DNA of 64,000 nt. Origin: Histoplasma ohiense. Taxonomy: Eukaryota > Ascomycota > Eurotiomycetes > Onygenales > Ajellomycetaceae. Location: the NCBI GenBank assembly GCA_017607445.1, contig JAEVHH010000004.1, positions 3,596,001 to 3,660,000 on the forward strand. The letters are read 5' to 3'. The notes beneath the pieces are model-generated. The model saw only the letters and a program-made list of their open reading frames with translations. It had not been told where the DNA came from and did not search any database. Of the stretch, positions 45,424 to 56,088 are shown one piece after another. Position numbers and translations under genes: made by a program. Each line of letters starts with the position of its first letter. The stretch's first letter is position 1.

Positions 45424-47367
45424 TCACTGCTTAAATTTCTGATGAATATGTCTAATCTGCTCTTCAATATTAACGGTCTGTCCTGGAGGCGGCGGACCGC
45501 CAGGTGGTGGATGCCCGGGGATATGTGGGCCTTGGGTTTGGGCCTTCCCATCAGGCGCTTGACTCTGGCCCGGCGCCAGCTCATACCCAGGCACACCGGG
45601 TGGCATTCCGCCGATCCCCATACCCGTCGCGGCGCGCTTGCGTCTCGCTTCCTCGTCTGGATCCAGTGAGCCGCTGCCATTATCCTCCTGGCCACCACTG
45701 CCAGCGGTGGCTCCTGGGCTGTCCACCGCGCTGAGAGATGGGTCGAACACGTCCGTCCGTTGACTAGCCAGACGCTTGAGGTTATTGAAAACATCTGCGG
45801 TGGAGAGGTTTGTAGTTGCGTAGCGGGCTTCGGCCTTCGCACGTTGCTCCTTCCAACGCGGATCCTGCAGCTCGATACGCATGTGATGGTCGATTTCGTT
45901 GATGGGGATTTGCTGGCGGCAGTTGGGACAGAGGGTTGTTGGGGCGGCGGTAGTGTTCAGGCGTTTGGCTTGGGCGCGGGGCACGTAGTCGGCGCGGATG
46001 CGCATGGGTTGTTGGGTAGAGCCTGGAGGCGGCGTGGGTATGGCGCGCGCAGCAGCCTGCGCTGATTGTGCCTGTTCGCGTTCTTGTTGGCGTTCGCGGA
46101 TGCGATCTTCTTCTTCAGAGACATAGGGGGCGGTCATCGGGGTTGTAGGGGTTGAGATAGGCGTAGGAGATTTGGCGGCGAAGGGGGTCGGCTGTTGGTG
46201 ATCTGCTGTGACAGGAACTGGGATAGGGTGCTGTGGGGCTGGGGATGAGACTTCTTGCGAACGTGGATAGGCGTTGTAGTATGTTGTCTCTTCATCTGTG
46301 GGCATTGCTTCCTCGATTCGTCTGTCGTGCGGTTGTAGAGACATCATTGCCTTTTGTTCTAGGGAGGCAGTCTGTAGATCGTTCAATGTTGTTGGGAGTG
46401 GGAGTTCGGCCTGGTCGTCCGCCTCTGTGAAAAGAACAGTTTCCACTACCACAAAATCATGCCAGTCGATTTGGGCATATGCAATCCGTTCTTGCTCCTC
46501 CTGCTCCTCCTTCTTTTGCTTCTGTTGCTGCTGAAATTTAACCCACTCGGCGCGCTGTTTTGCCCGATCGAGGATATGATACTTGTCTTTCACATTCCTT
46601 TCTAGTTCCGCTATCCGGCTCGACATTGAATTAGAACCATCCGACTCATCGACTTGAAGAAGGGATGTGTATTGGTCAACAAGCCGGGTGAAGAACTGGT
46701 AGAGGCTATGCTGTGGCCGAAGAAAGTCAAACTGGAAGTTTCTCGTTTCGCGCTGGGACAAGGCGGTCATAAACGATTTCCCTCGCTTGGCGACAAATAG
46801 AGCAGTCAGTTTGACTACTTCAAGATCCAGAGCATTGATATTCGGCATACGCGCAGAGTAATGAAATTCTGGGGGCTGAGCCGGGCCCTTTGGCTTTTCG
46901 GGTTCTGGTGCAGCCACTGGTTCCCCAGCTCGGCCAGCAGAAATTGCAGTCCCCCTACCCGCCTTGATTTCGCTAAGTCGCCATGAGTAAAATGCAGCAT
47001 AGGCATCACTCGGATTCAAAAATGAGAATTTCGGATTAGATCTTTCTTTGTCGCGGACTCGATCTGATAAAAGAAAAGAGCCAAAAATCAGTATCCTATA
47101 GTGGAATAACAGTCGGAATTGGAAGACTCTACCTTCAAAAACAGGACCATTACGCGCTACAAACCCGGCGGTCTTCTCGATAATGGCTAGAAATTTTATC
47201 AGTTCCACGATCACAACCATAAGAGGTGTTGACTTTGACACACTAAGCGGGAGCTACTGACTTCTAATATCTTTTGGAGGCAGAACAATGTCCTCGGGAG
47301 GCTTGCTGACTTCTTCAGGTAAGCCTGGGGGTGTCGCAACTGATCCGTTTGTCACGGACGGGGCCAT
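45424..47367 (-). CDS. Splicing factor SF3A1/Prp21
   Basis: Three exons (47367-47262, 47186-47133, 47063-45424) give 599 residues. N-terminal MAPSVTNGSVATPP leads to the first SURP module (IIEKTAGFVARNGPVFEDRVRDKERSNPKFSFLNPSDAYAAFYSWRL). The second SURP module follows (LDLEVVKLTALFVAKRGKSFMTALSQRETRNFQFDFLRPQHSLYQFFTRLVDQY). A Lys/Gln/Glu helix, then WHDFVVVETVLFTEADD starts the PRP21-like segment. A later portion has MRIRADYVPRAQAK and a Cys pair with two His (CPNCRQQIPINEIDHHMRIEL). The C-terminus is proline/glycine-rich and ends IRHIHQKFKQ. Family knowledge: SF3a subunit of U2 snRNP needed for branch-site recognition. No C-terminal ubiquitin-like domain is seen, unlike animal SF3A1. Confidence 0.94.
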
Positions 47368-48073
47368 GATGGGCAGTACAGCTGTTGCTGGCAGAGAGTG
47401 TCTGCCAACTGCCAACTCCGACCTTGTTACGGCGAAGGAGACACCACATGGAGGCTCCGCTCACGTGATTATAAACTGCGGCCTAGTCCCAAACAGGCAA
47501 TTGGCCCCTGAGCAATTGAAGGGTCAAAGCCGCAGATAACCAAAGCAATTCCGAAGCGAGGATATTGTACGTATTGTAGGATTCTATTCCCATGGAGGCA
47601 CAATTGGTTTTACCCCCCGTGTACTGTATTTCTTTTTGTGTAGATGCAGAACCATGTTCTTGCATGTGCTCCGAAATGCTCCAATTGGTCGCTTCAATGT
47701 TCAGCCCTTGTTTAGCGGCAAAACATCTGGCCTCGAACAACTGAGGAGTGGTAGGCTACTCCTGAATTCCCACCCATCCTGTTAAGCAGTGTCTGGAAAA
47801 TTCAGACATTCCACTTCACTTTTCTTTCTGTGGGATGTAGACACTCCTGCCCTTTCCCCTACTTTCGTTAATTACCAGTTTATTTCCGCGACGGAGACGC
47901 CTCTGTTCCCGCGCCAGGGCCCCTTCTCTTCCTCACTCGATGAACTCAACGTTTGCTGTGTCAAATATCACTCTTTTTTTCATCGGTTTACTACGAGTTT
48001 CTTGAAACAAGGGTGGCTGGCATATAATCTATTTAATCCCTCTTCTCTTCTTTTTTTCTCTTTTCCTCCAAAT
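47368..48073. promoter_or_regulatory. Divergent promoter, SF3A1 and PMT2 genes
   Basis: About 700 bases between two head-to-head genes. The part next to 48073 is T/C-rich (CTTCTCTTCTTTTTTTCTC), a typical fungal leader tract before ATG. No other exon is supported. Confidence 0.5.
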
Positions 48074-51000
48074 ATGGCCTCCAAGTCTGCCAAAGGTGGG
48101 CTGGAGGTGAAGCCCCAGAACCGTAACGGTCGTTCACCATCCCGATCCCCTGGTCATAGGAATCGGAAAAAAGCTGCGGCGTCGAAAAAGCTTGACTACA
48201 GCTCTGAAGGGATTTCGGATTATGATGTACTTCAGTTGCCAGTTTCAGATTATAAAACCATGTTGTTGTTGACGGCTGTATCCGTTGTGGTCCGGCTGTT
48301 CAGGATCTACCAGCCAACAAGTGTGGTATTCGATGAAGTGCAGTACGTCGCCACCCTTGCCCCGACTCTGTCAATTGACATAGATACTAAGATTTTGCCT
48401 AATATGTCATCAGCTTCGGTGGATTTGCGACCAAATATATCAATGGAAAGTTTTTCATGGACGTACATCCCCCGCTCGCGAAAATGCTCATCGCCCTTGT
48501 CGGATACCTGGCTGGATTTCGCGGTGACTTCGACTTCAAGGAAATCGGGAAAGACTATTTGGAGCCCGGGGTTCCATACGTAGCTATGCGTATGCTGCCC
48601 GCAATAATGGGTATTATGGCTGTCCCAACCATGTTTCTTACGTTGAAGGCATATGGGTGCCGAACATCCACAGCTTCTATGGGCGCGCTTCTTGTTACGT
48701 TTGGTAAGGCCCAAAAAACTTGATTTTCTACGCCGCGAACCCCACAATATTGACTGACGCCTCTGTGCTTCAAAAAGAGAACGGTCTTGTTACCCAGTCA
48801 CGCTTTATCCTCCTCGATTCACCTTTAATCATATTTACGGCCCTAACTGCCCTCGCCTTTACAAATTTTACAAACCAACATGAGCAAGGTCCATCGAGAG
48901 CATTTGGGGCCTCCTGGTGGTTTTGGCTTACACTTACAGGCATCTTCCTGGGTGCTACTGTCAGTGTAAAATGGGTGGGGCTTTTTACGATCGCGTGGGT
49001 TGGAAGCCTGACACTCGTTCAACTCTGGGTACTCCTCGGTGACACCCGAACGGTGACGATTGTAAGTTACGAAACTATAGTTTCGAAACTCAAGCTTGAT
49101 TCCTGTTACTGACTGCGTCTACAAACTAGCGTGTGTGGTTTAAACACTTCTTTGCTCGAGCATTCTGCCTCATTGTCATTCCCGTCGGGTTCTACATGGC
49201 CATGTTTGCGATTCACTTTTTGTGCTTGTCCAACCCAGGGGATGGAGACGGCTTCATGTCTTCTGAATTCCAAGCGACCCTCAGTTCCAAAAAAATGCAG
49301 GATGTACCAGCTGATGTAGCGTTCGGTTCGAGGGTTACCATCCGCCATCACAATACTCAGGGAGGGTATTTGCATTCGCATAACTCTATGTATCCCGAGG
49401 GCAGCAAGCAGCAGCAGATTACTCTATATCCTCATAAGGATGAAAACAACATCTGGATCATGGAAAACCAAACTCAGCCATTGGGTGAATATGGAGAAAT
49501 CGAGGGACCATCTGCCTGGGATAACCTGACTGCTAACCACGTCATAGACGGGTCAGTGATCAAGCTCTATCACACAAGCACTCAACGAAGACTTCATTCC
49601 CATGATGTACGCCCACCCGTAACGGAAGAGGAATGGCAGAATGAGGTATCTGCTTATGGCTATGAAGGGTTTGCCGGTGATGCGAACGACTTATTCCGCG
49701 TTGAAATTGTCCGATCAATGTCCGATGGTGACGAAGCGCAGAAGCGCATCCGTACAATCCAGACGAAATTCAAACTCGTCCATGTGATGACAGGATGCGT
49801 TCTATTTTCTCACAAGGTGAAGCTTCCAGCATGGGGATTTGAGCAGCAGGAAGTTACATGCGCCAAAGGTGGCTCCTTACCCAATAGCATTTGGTATGTT
49901 GAGCAAAATGACCATCCAATGCTCGGACCAGATGCCGAGAAGGTCAATTACAAGCTTCCTGGGTTCCTGGGCAAATTCTGGGAACTTCAGAAAGTTATGT
50001 GGACAACGAACGCAGGCCTGCTCGATTCACATGCTTGGGATTCCAGACCTCCTTCGTGGCCGACCCTTTTACGCGGTATTAATTTTTGGAGTAGAGAGCA
50101 CCGCCAGATCTACCTGATGGGGAATCCCCTTATTTGGTGGTCTTCAACTACTGCAATCATTGCCTATGTCATTTTTAAGGCCATTGCCACGCTACGGTGG
50201 CAACGCAGCTACCATGATTATAAAAACGTCACCTTCAAACGATTCGATTACGAGATTGGCCAAACTGTTCTAGGATGGGCTTTCCACTACTTCCCTTTCT
50301 ATCTCATGGCCCGCCAACTCTTCCTTCATCACTATTTCCCGTCTTTATACTTTGCCATCCTTGCATTCTGTCAGGTCATCGACTATGGCGTCAACAGAAT
50401 CAGTCTGTCTGGCATGGTGAGCAGCAAACGTGTAATTGGCAAGATATTCATGGTGCTCTTCGTTGTTTTGTCTATTGTGACTTTCACCATGCTCTCGCCC
50501 TTGGCGTATGGTAACCCTTGGACTAAAGCTGCATGCCGCAGAGCCAAGCTTCTTGATTCTTGGGATTTTGATTGTAATCTCTTCCATAATGATGTAAGTT
50601 TGTTGTAGTGTGGCAATGGGGTGACGTACTCTCTTATTCTTTATTAGTGGCTGCTAACTGGACCGTCGGTATTTAGCTAGCTGATTATCAGAAAGCAAGC
50701 TTTGTCGGTGGAACTACACAATCCGTACAGGCAATACCAACTCCCGAGTCGCAACAACAGCAGCAAAAGGTTGTTGACCAGGCGGAAGGAGGAGACAATG
50801 CTGCATTGGTGACCCCTAGACAAAACCTAGCGTCTACCCATCTCGACTCAGTGGTATATCGTGATCAGCATGGAAATATTTTGAATGAAGAGCAAGTTGC
50901 AATGCTGGAGAAAAATGGCAACGTTTCATTTGAAACCAGATATGAAACCAAGACACGAATAATCGATGCTCAGGGTCGCGAGGTTAATGGGGAACAACTT

Positions 51001-51192
51001 GCCCCTTACCACCCCGATGCGGAGGGACAGAATCCCGAAACAGCAGGCCAAGGCGGCATGGTAGGTGAAGTGCCTATTAACAAACCTGCCTCTGTCCCTG
51101 GTGATGAGAAATCCGTAGAACGGGAGGACGATGGTAAGCCCAGACCCGCGAGTGAAGGCAATGAGGCTACGAAGAAGGATGAAGGAGATTGA
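48074..51192 (+). CDS. pmt2: Protein O-mannosyltransferase, PMT2 subfamily
   Basis: Five exons (48074-48342, 48414-48703, 48778-49061, 49130-50593, 50677-51192) give 940 residues. After a basic cytosolic tail, multi-pass membrane segments start at MLLLTAVSVVVRLFRIY. The catalytic loop has FDEVHFGGFATKYINGKFFMDVHPPLAKML, including the Asp-Glu pair typical of PMTs. The luminal loop carries three MIR repeats: VTIRHHNTQGGYLHSH, VIKLYHTSTQRRLHSHD and FKLVHVMTGCVLFSH. Further membrane helices end near FTMLSPLAYG. Family knowledge: Pmt2 pairs with Pmt1 in the ER to transfer mannose from Dol-P-Man to Ser/Thr of secretory proteins. Unusual here is a roughly 170-residue hydrophilic tail (from about 770), including EEQVAMLEKNGNVSFETRYETKTRI. 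The yeast enzyme is about 759 residues. Confidence 0.95.
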
Positions 51193-51763
51193 CGAGTGTA
51201 TTTTTGTTTTCCATCACCACCCTCAGCTTCCCCCTCTCCCCGCTCCCGGCGCCCTTTCTCCTCCTATTTCTTTTCTTTTTCCTCTTTTCCGTCTAATATC
51301 TGTCGTTTAAATACGATATTATATAATGTGTCATTTAAAATATGCGTAGCAGGTTTTTGTTTTGAGGATATGCTGATCAAGACATGTTTCAGTACCGTTC
51401 TCTTGCATTGTTTTTCTATTTCCATTTCTTCTTTTTTTATCGAATTTAAGGATTGAGCTTTCCCAACATTTAATTGAATAAATAAATAAGTAAAGAGGAG
51501 GCGACCCAGCACGCGTATGACATAGAAATACAGGATGATGTGGAGTGAGCTTGACAGATACAACTTGGGACGATGAGGAGATTTATATGGAAAAATGTCA
51601 GAACAATTATTTACAAAAGGCACTGTTCCTCTCAGATTGTATTTTGTTATAAAAAAATATGGACAACGGACGACCCCAGCTTCTTCTTTTTCTCAATTAT
51701 GCAATACAAATTCGCTTGCTTTACAAGCAAATCACTCGTTCAATTGCGGTGCCTCTTCTTATC
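51193..51763. terminator. Convergent 3' region of PMT2 and the mitochondrial protein gene
   Basis: About 570 AT-rich bases between two stops. 3' untranslated regions are expected; no exon is seen. Confidence 0.5.
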
Positions 51764-52350
51764 TCAATAGTCGTCTTTGCCATACTTATTGAATCGGTCG
51801 TGTAGATCCTGCAATATATCGAAACAGTTAGCAATAGTTCCAAACATCAGTAAGGTATTTCGATGTATACATAGACAGCACCTTTGGCAATGTCACGTTT
51901 GGAATGATAACCTCATTCAGAGCGCTGGGGGCTTTCTTGAGCGGCTTCGATGTGTCGCCATGGGGGTGGTATTGGTATTTGTAGTTGGCCTTGGACTCAT
52001 CCTCCTGCTCCCAGGGCATAGCAGCTTCACCAATTCGAATGTTGCTCTCCGAGGTGATGGTTGTGGGAGAGCTGCCAAGGTACCAGCCAGCAATACCGAA
52101 AGCACCGGCCATGATACCCAAGAGGATCTATACCGTCAACAGCAAATGAAACAATAATCAGTCAGAGGCTTATATACACTGATAGGGAGTAGCAGCATAC
52201 GTAGAGCTCAGGGTCTCTCTTTGGGGCGTTGTTAAGGCCGGCTTCCTCGATCTTGGATGAGATGCGACGGACTGGCTTGATGGTGGCGGGTGCTCTGAAA
52301 GGCTGTCTTAGAGCAGCGCGGCGGGCAAAAGTGGTGGCAATCGACGACAT
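51764..52350 (-). CDS. Small mitochondrial inner-membrane protein, possible fungal complex I subunit
   Basis: Three exons (52350-52201, 52127-51882, 51808-51764) give 146 residues. The N-terminus is a strong mitochondrial presequence (MSSIATTFARRAALRQPFRAP). One membrane segment follows (ELYILLGIMAGAFGIAGWYLG), then a hydrophilic domain ending APSALNEVIIPNVTLPKDLHDRFNKYGKDDY. I recall similar short proteins annotated in Eurotiomycetes as the 17.8 kDa NADH-ubiquinone oxidoreductase subunit, a fungus-specific accessory subunit of complex I. I cannot verify this from sequence, so the name is tentative. Gene structure itself is well supported by clean splice sites and phase. Confidence 0.8.
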
Positions 52351-52890
52351 TTTATAGCGTACCCCAGTTACTGAGCTAATTGGGCCAACAGAAGGGTTGT
52401 TGTATAGTAATGGACGAGGGTGAGGGCTTAAGTGTGATTCGATATTATTTCCCTTTGGAAGCAACGAAGGTCGGTTTACTCGGCTTAGCTAATGCCGGTG
52501 GTCACATGATGTGCGGCCTGGCGATAGAGTCACGTGTAATGCTTCTTTTCCAGTTGAGGCGCAGCCAAGGGAAGGAACCTTGGAAAGTTCAGGGCGACGA
52601 TGAGATAGCTAGAGAACAACAACTTCACTTCTGCTTTATGGGGGTTTTTTTTGCTGATAAATTAAACACACTCTTTTCCCTCCATGGTGAGCCTCCTCTA
52701 GAGGATATTGTTGTTGCGCTCGAGTCCTCATCTACACGCCCTTCCTTTGTTCCCAAATCCGTCGAGGGTTGAGCCCCTGACTAAAAATATCAATACGAGT
52801 CCTCGATCGACCACCTCTCCTCCATCCACCCAGTTCTTTCGGCACTATGTCGAGTGCTTATTCTCCAATCCATCTTCCTAAGTAACAAAA
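52351..52890. promoter_or_regulatory. Divergent promoter, mitochondrial protein and Erf2 genes
   Basis: 540 bases between head-to-head starts. The Erf2 leader near 52800-52890 is C/T-rich. The apparent open frame across 52380-52772 has no recognisable content. Confidence 0.45.
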
Positions 52891-54901
52891 ATGGCTAATC
52901 GACAAAGCTCTGATGCGTCGGATGATCTGCATAACCCACAGCCTGGAGCTATGCCTGATCATGCCGTCAACCCACCTCGGCCTGTTTCCTATATTTCCAC
53001 CCACATGACGGATATAGCCTCAGAAGATGGCGATACTTCACGACCTCCCACTGCGATTTCTTCCCAGCCGGCATGGTCGCAGCCTCCGGCCTCCCGACGT
53101 GGTCCTCCCCCAACCAGAAATTCAATGACTGCGACCAATCAAGGGACGAGTCGGCCCCCAAGCTCCTCGAGCCGAATGAGTAGGACACACATTCCTTCGC
53201 TGACTGCCCATGGGTTTTTCCGTCCAATGAGCTCGCAGAGGCTGCAAGCACAACGCAGTGGACGACCAATAAACACTCCCAAGCACCATGGCCCTCCCAC
53301 CTCAACTGAAGATGGCATGAGCGATGTTGGTAGCCAGAAACGAAGGAGCCTGCTCTCGAACCATACAATACTCTATGGCGGGCCTTCTTCTCACGAAAAC
53401 GAACTCCCGCCGCCATCACGAGGTACCGAATTCACGGACCCTGTAATTACAGATCGTGGAACATCAAATGCAAGCCCTACAGGAAATACAACCGTGCGAA
53501 GCCTTGGTGAGAGTGTAAGGTTACTCCACGATAGGCCACAAATGGCAACACCGTCAAACCTCAACTCGGGAAAGAATTATAATAAGCCCAGCAGCCCACA
53601 GGATAATGCACAGAAATCACCCATGTCTTTTGGCTCTGGTTTCCTAATGCCTGGCAAAAGCGACGGCCCTGATCGGCGTGATTCGAGGAACCATGAAAGA
53701 CTCTCCTCAGCTGCGTCCACTCCAGGTTCTGTATTGCAAAAGGGATTCAAGTCTGAGAACAAGCCAAATTTAGGGAAGAACTATGAATACTTTGCGGGAA
53801 ACACGGTGTTTTGCGGTGGAGGCAGGTTTCAGAATTCCCGTGATAAACCAGTCAATATCGCGACGGGAATCATGGTAGTATTGCCCGCTGCATTATTCTT
53901 CGGATATTCGTAAGTATAAGTTGCGGAATTATCTTCAGGGAATAATTTACTAACTTTTAGTATAGAGCTCCATGGCTATGGCGCAATGCTTCTCCTGCGA
54001 TACCTATTATTTTCGCATACCTCTTCCTTCTCTGCTTTTCTTCCTTCATTCATGCATCCGTTGTTGATCCAGGAGTAAGATCTAACTATTCTCCGTCCCT
54101 GAGATGTTTAACATGTGTATTACAAATCTAACATCCAATTCCCAGATTTTTCCAAGAAATTTGCACCCAATGCCCCCAGCCGATCCAAACGAAGATCCAT
54201 TAACTCCTGGACCGCCTTCCAATGATTGGGTGATGACAAAGCTTGCGACATCAGACGTAGCGGCCATGGATGTTCCAGTGAAGTACTGCAGAACATGTAA
54301 TATCTGGCGGCCTCCGCGATGTTATCATTGCCGTGTCTGCGACAACTGCGTTGAAACCCTAGATCACCACTGTGTTTGGCTCAACAATTGTGTTGGGCGC
54401 CGTAACTATCGCTATTTCTTCACCTTTGTCAGCTCCGGAACGATTTTGTCTCTCTTTCTTATGGGCGCAAGCTTGGGACATTGTCTTGGTTACCGTAACC
54501 AAGAGGGAATCTCATTCAGTGAAGCCATTTCCAAATGCCGGGTTCCTTTTGCCATGTTTTTATACGGCCTCCTCGCAGCACCATACCCCGCGTCGCTCTG
54601 GGCATATCACTTCTTTTTAATGGGCAGAGGCGAAACGACCCGAGAATACCTTAATTCCCATAAGTTCCCCAAGGAAGATCGACACAGACCATTTACCCAG
54701 GGCAATATTCTCAGGAATTGGATCGCCGTGCTTTTGCGACCCCGTCCCCCAACTTATGCCCAGTTCAAGAGACGGTACGAAGAAGGGGATCAGCGTTTTG
54801 AGGCCGAGAAGCGCAAGTACAGAGCGCGTGACCTAGAAGCACAGACTGGCGAAGGAATGGAAATGCAGGGAGTTCCCAATGGACCTGCCTCTAATAAGTA
54901 A
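52891..54901 (+). CDS. erf2: DHHC palmitoyltransferase, Erf2-like
   Basis: Three exons (52891-53909, 53966-54074, 54146-54901) give 627 residues. The first 300 residues are a long disordered Ser/Pro region. The core starts NYEYFAGNTVFCGGGRFQNSRDKPVN, a signature of Erf2 orthologues, followed by two membrane segments (IATGIMVVLPAALFFGYS; AIPIIFAYLFLLCFSSFIHASVVDPG). The cysteine-rich DHHC domain reads KYCRTCNIWRPPRCYHCRVCDNCV, then LDHHCVWLNNCVGRRNYRYF, with the catalytic cysteine in DHHC. Two more membrane segments follow (FTFVSSGTILSLFLMGASLG; MFLYGLLAAPYPASLWAYHFF), then TTREYLNSHKF with the conserved TTxE. Family knowledge: Erf2 with Erf4/Shr5 palmitoylates Ras at the ER/Golgi. Confidence 0.96.
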
Positions 54902-56088
54902 ACGCACCAATGGTTGATCCATTAGTATTGAAAAACCCGCCGCTCTTTTCTCATTTATATTATATCTTCACTTCTTTCAAAAATCACCACATCACAGAAT
55001 TCGGTGATACGAACGCGACATCACTGACGTGAGCTAATACTTTTTTTTATATCATCATCATCATCATCATCATTATTCACTTTGTGATTCCCTGTCTCTA
55101 TACTTACAGCTTCTATTCTCTCCCTGACCACTTTTATTTCCTTTCTTATGCCAACCGGTCTTAATTTTCGACCCCACCACTTCCCATCTTTTAAGTGATT
55201 TTCCCTAATGTTCGATATGAGCGAGATGTTCGATGGCGTTGCTAGAATTAAATTAATTAGGCTTCATACCCCTGTTGCTTGATGGATACCTGTTCCTTTT
55301 CATACCTACAACTTCATTGGCCCCTCACGGGGTAAAATTTTTGATACCAATCCGGCGAGGTTGAATTGGAATTAATTTTTTTTTTTTTTTATTTGTGTCT
55401 CAACAGTTTCTTTTTAGTATTTTTTCTACATTCGGCGCTTGAAATCAAGCCTAACCTCGATTGAGAGATGTATCGGTCACACTACATTCATAGATTCCTT
55501 ATGTTTTTGGAGTTTTTGTATCGCAAGAATACACCCATACCACGCACCATTGTGAGCACAGTGTCATTTCTGAGAAATGCCCGTTTGTCCTGAGAAGGAA
55601 TCGGAAGAGCAAAAAGCATACGAGCCGGTAGAGATAGTACTAGCTACACAAGTAAGGGAGGACGACATATAACAGTGTAGGATATCGTAATAAGGGGCTG
55701 GATTGGCCTGGTCAACGCCCTCTCTGCATGGATAACCCCTGACAAAGCCACGGCCATACCAACTACACGCAATCCCACCTCCTAACACCATTTTCTTTTG
55801 GTGTTTATCGCCCCTCTACCGTCTCTAATCAAACCTACCCATCTGACAACTCATGAAACGCGCTTCAGCCCGTTGATACCCACGCGTAGCGAAAGTCTAC
55901 CTGGTGTTTAGCGCCACGGCCCGCTCCGCAGACGCCAACTACCCATCTCTCAGCTGTCAACACGTAGACCTTTTCAATTGTTCCCCTTCCATGAGAATCG
56001 AGCAAGAAATTATTCTCCTATCCTACGCGGTTCCTCCCGCCCCATTTCCCCAGGAGGAGGAAGGTACGACTTCGTAAAAAATCAACCG
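54902..56088. other. Intergenic region between Erf2 and ASH1-like genes
   Basis: About 1.2 kb with T runs (for example 55378-55390) and a CAT trinucleotide repeat near 55050-55072. The last 300 bases should contain the ASH1-like promoter and leader. An open frame joins the ASH1 exon upstream from 55978 but lacks an ATG there. No other exon is supported. Confidence 0.45.
55050..55072. repeat. (ATC)n trinucleotide repeat
   Basis: About seven units of ATC lie in the Erf2 3' flanking region. Confidence 0.85.
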
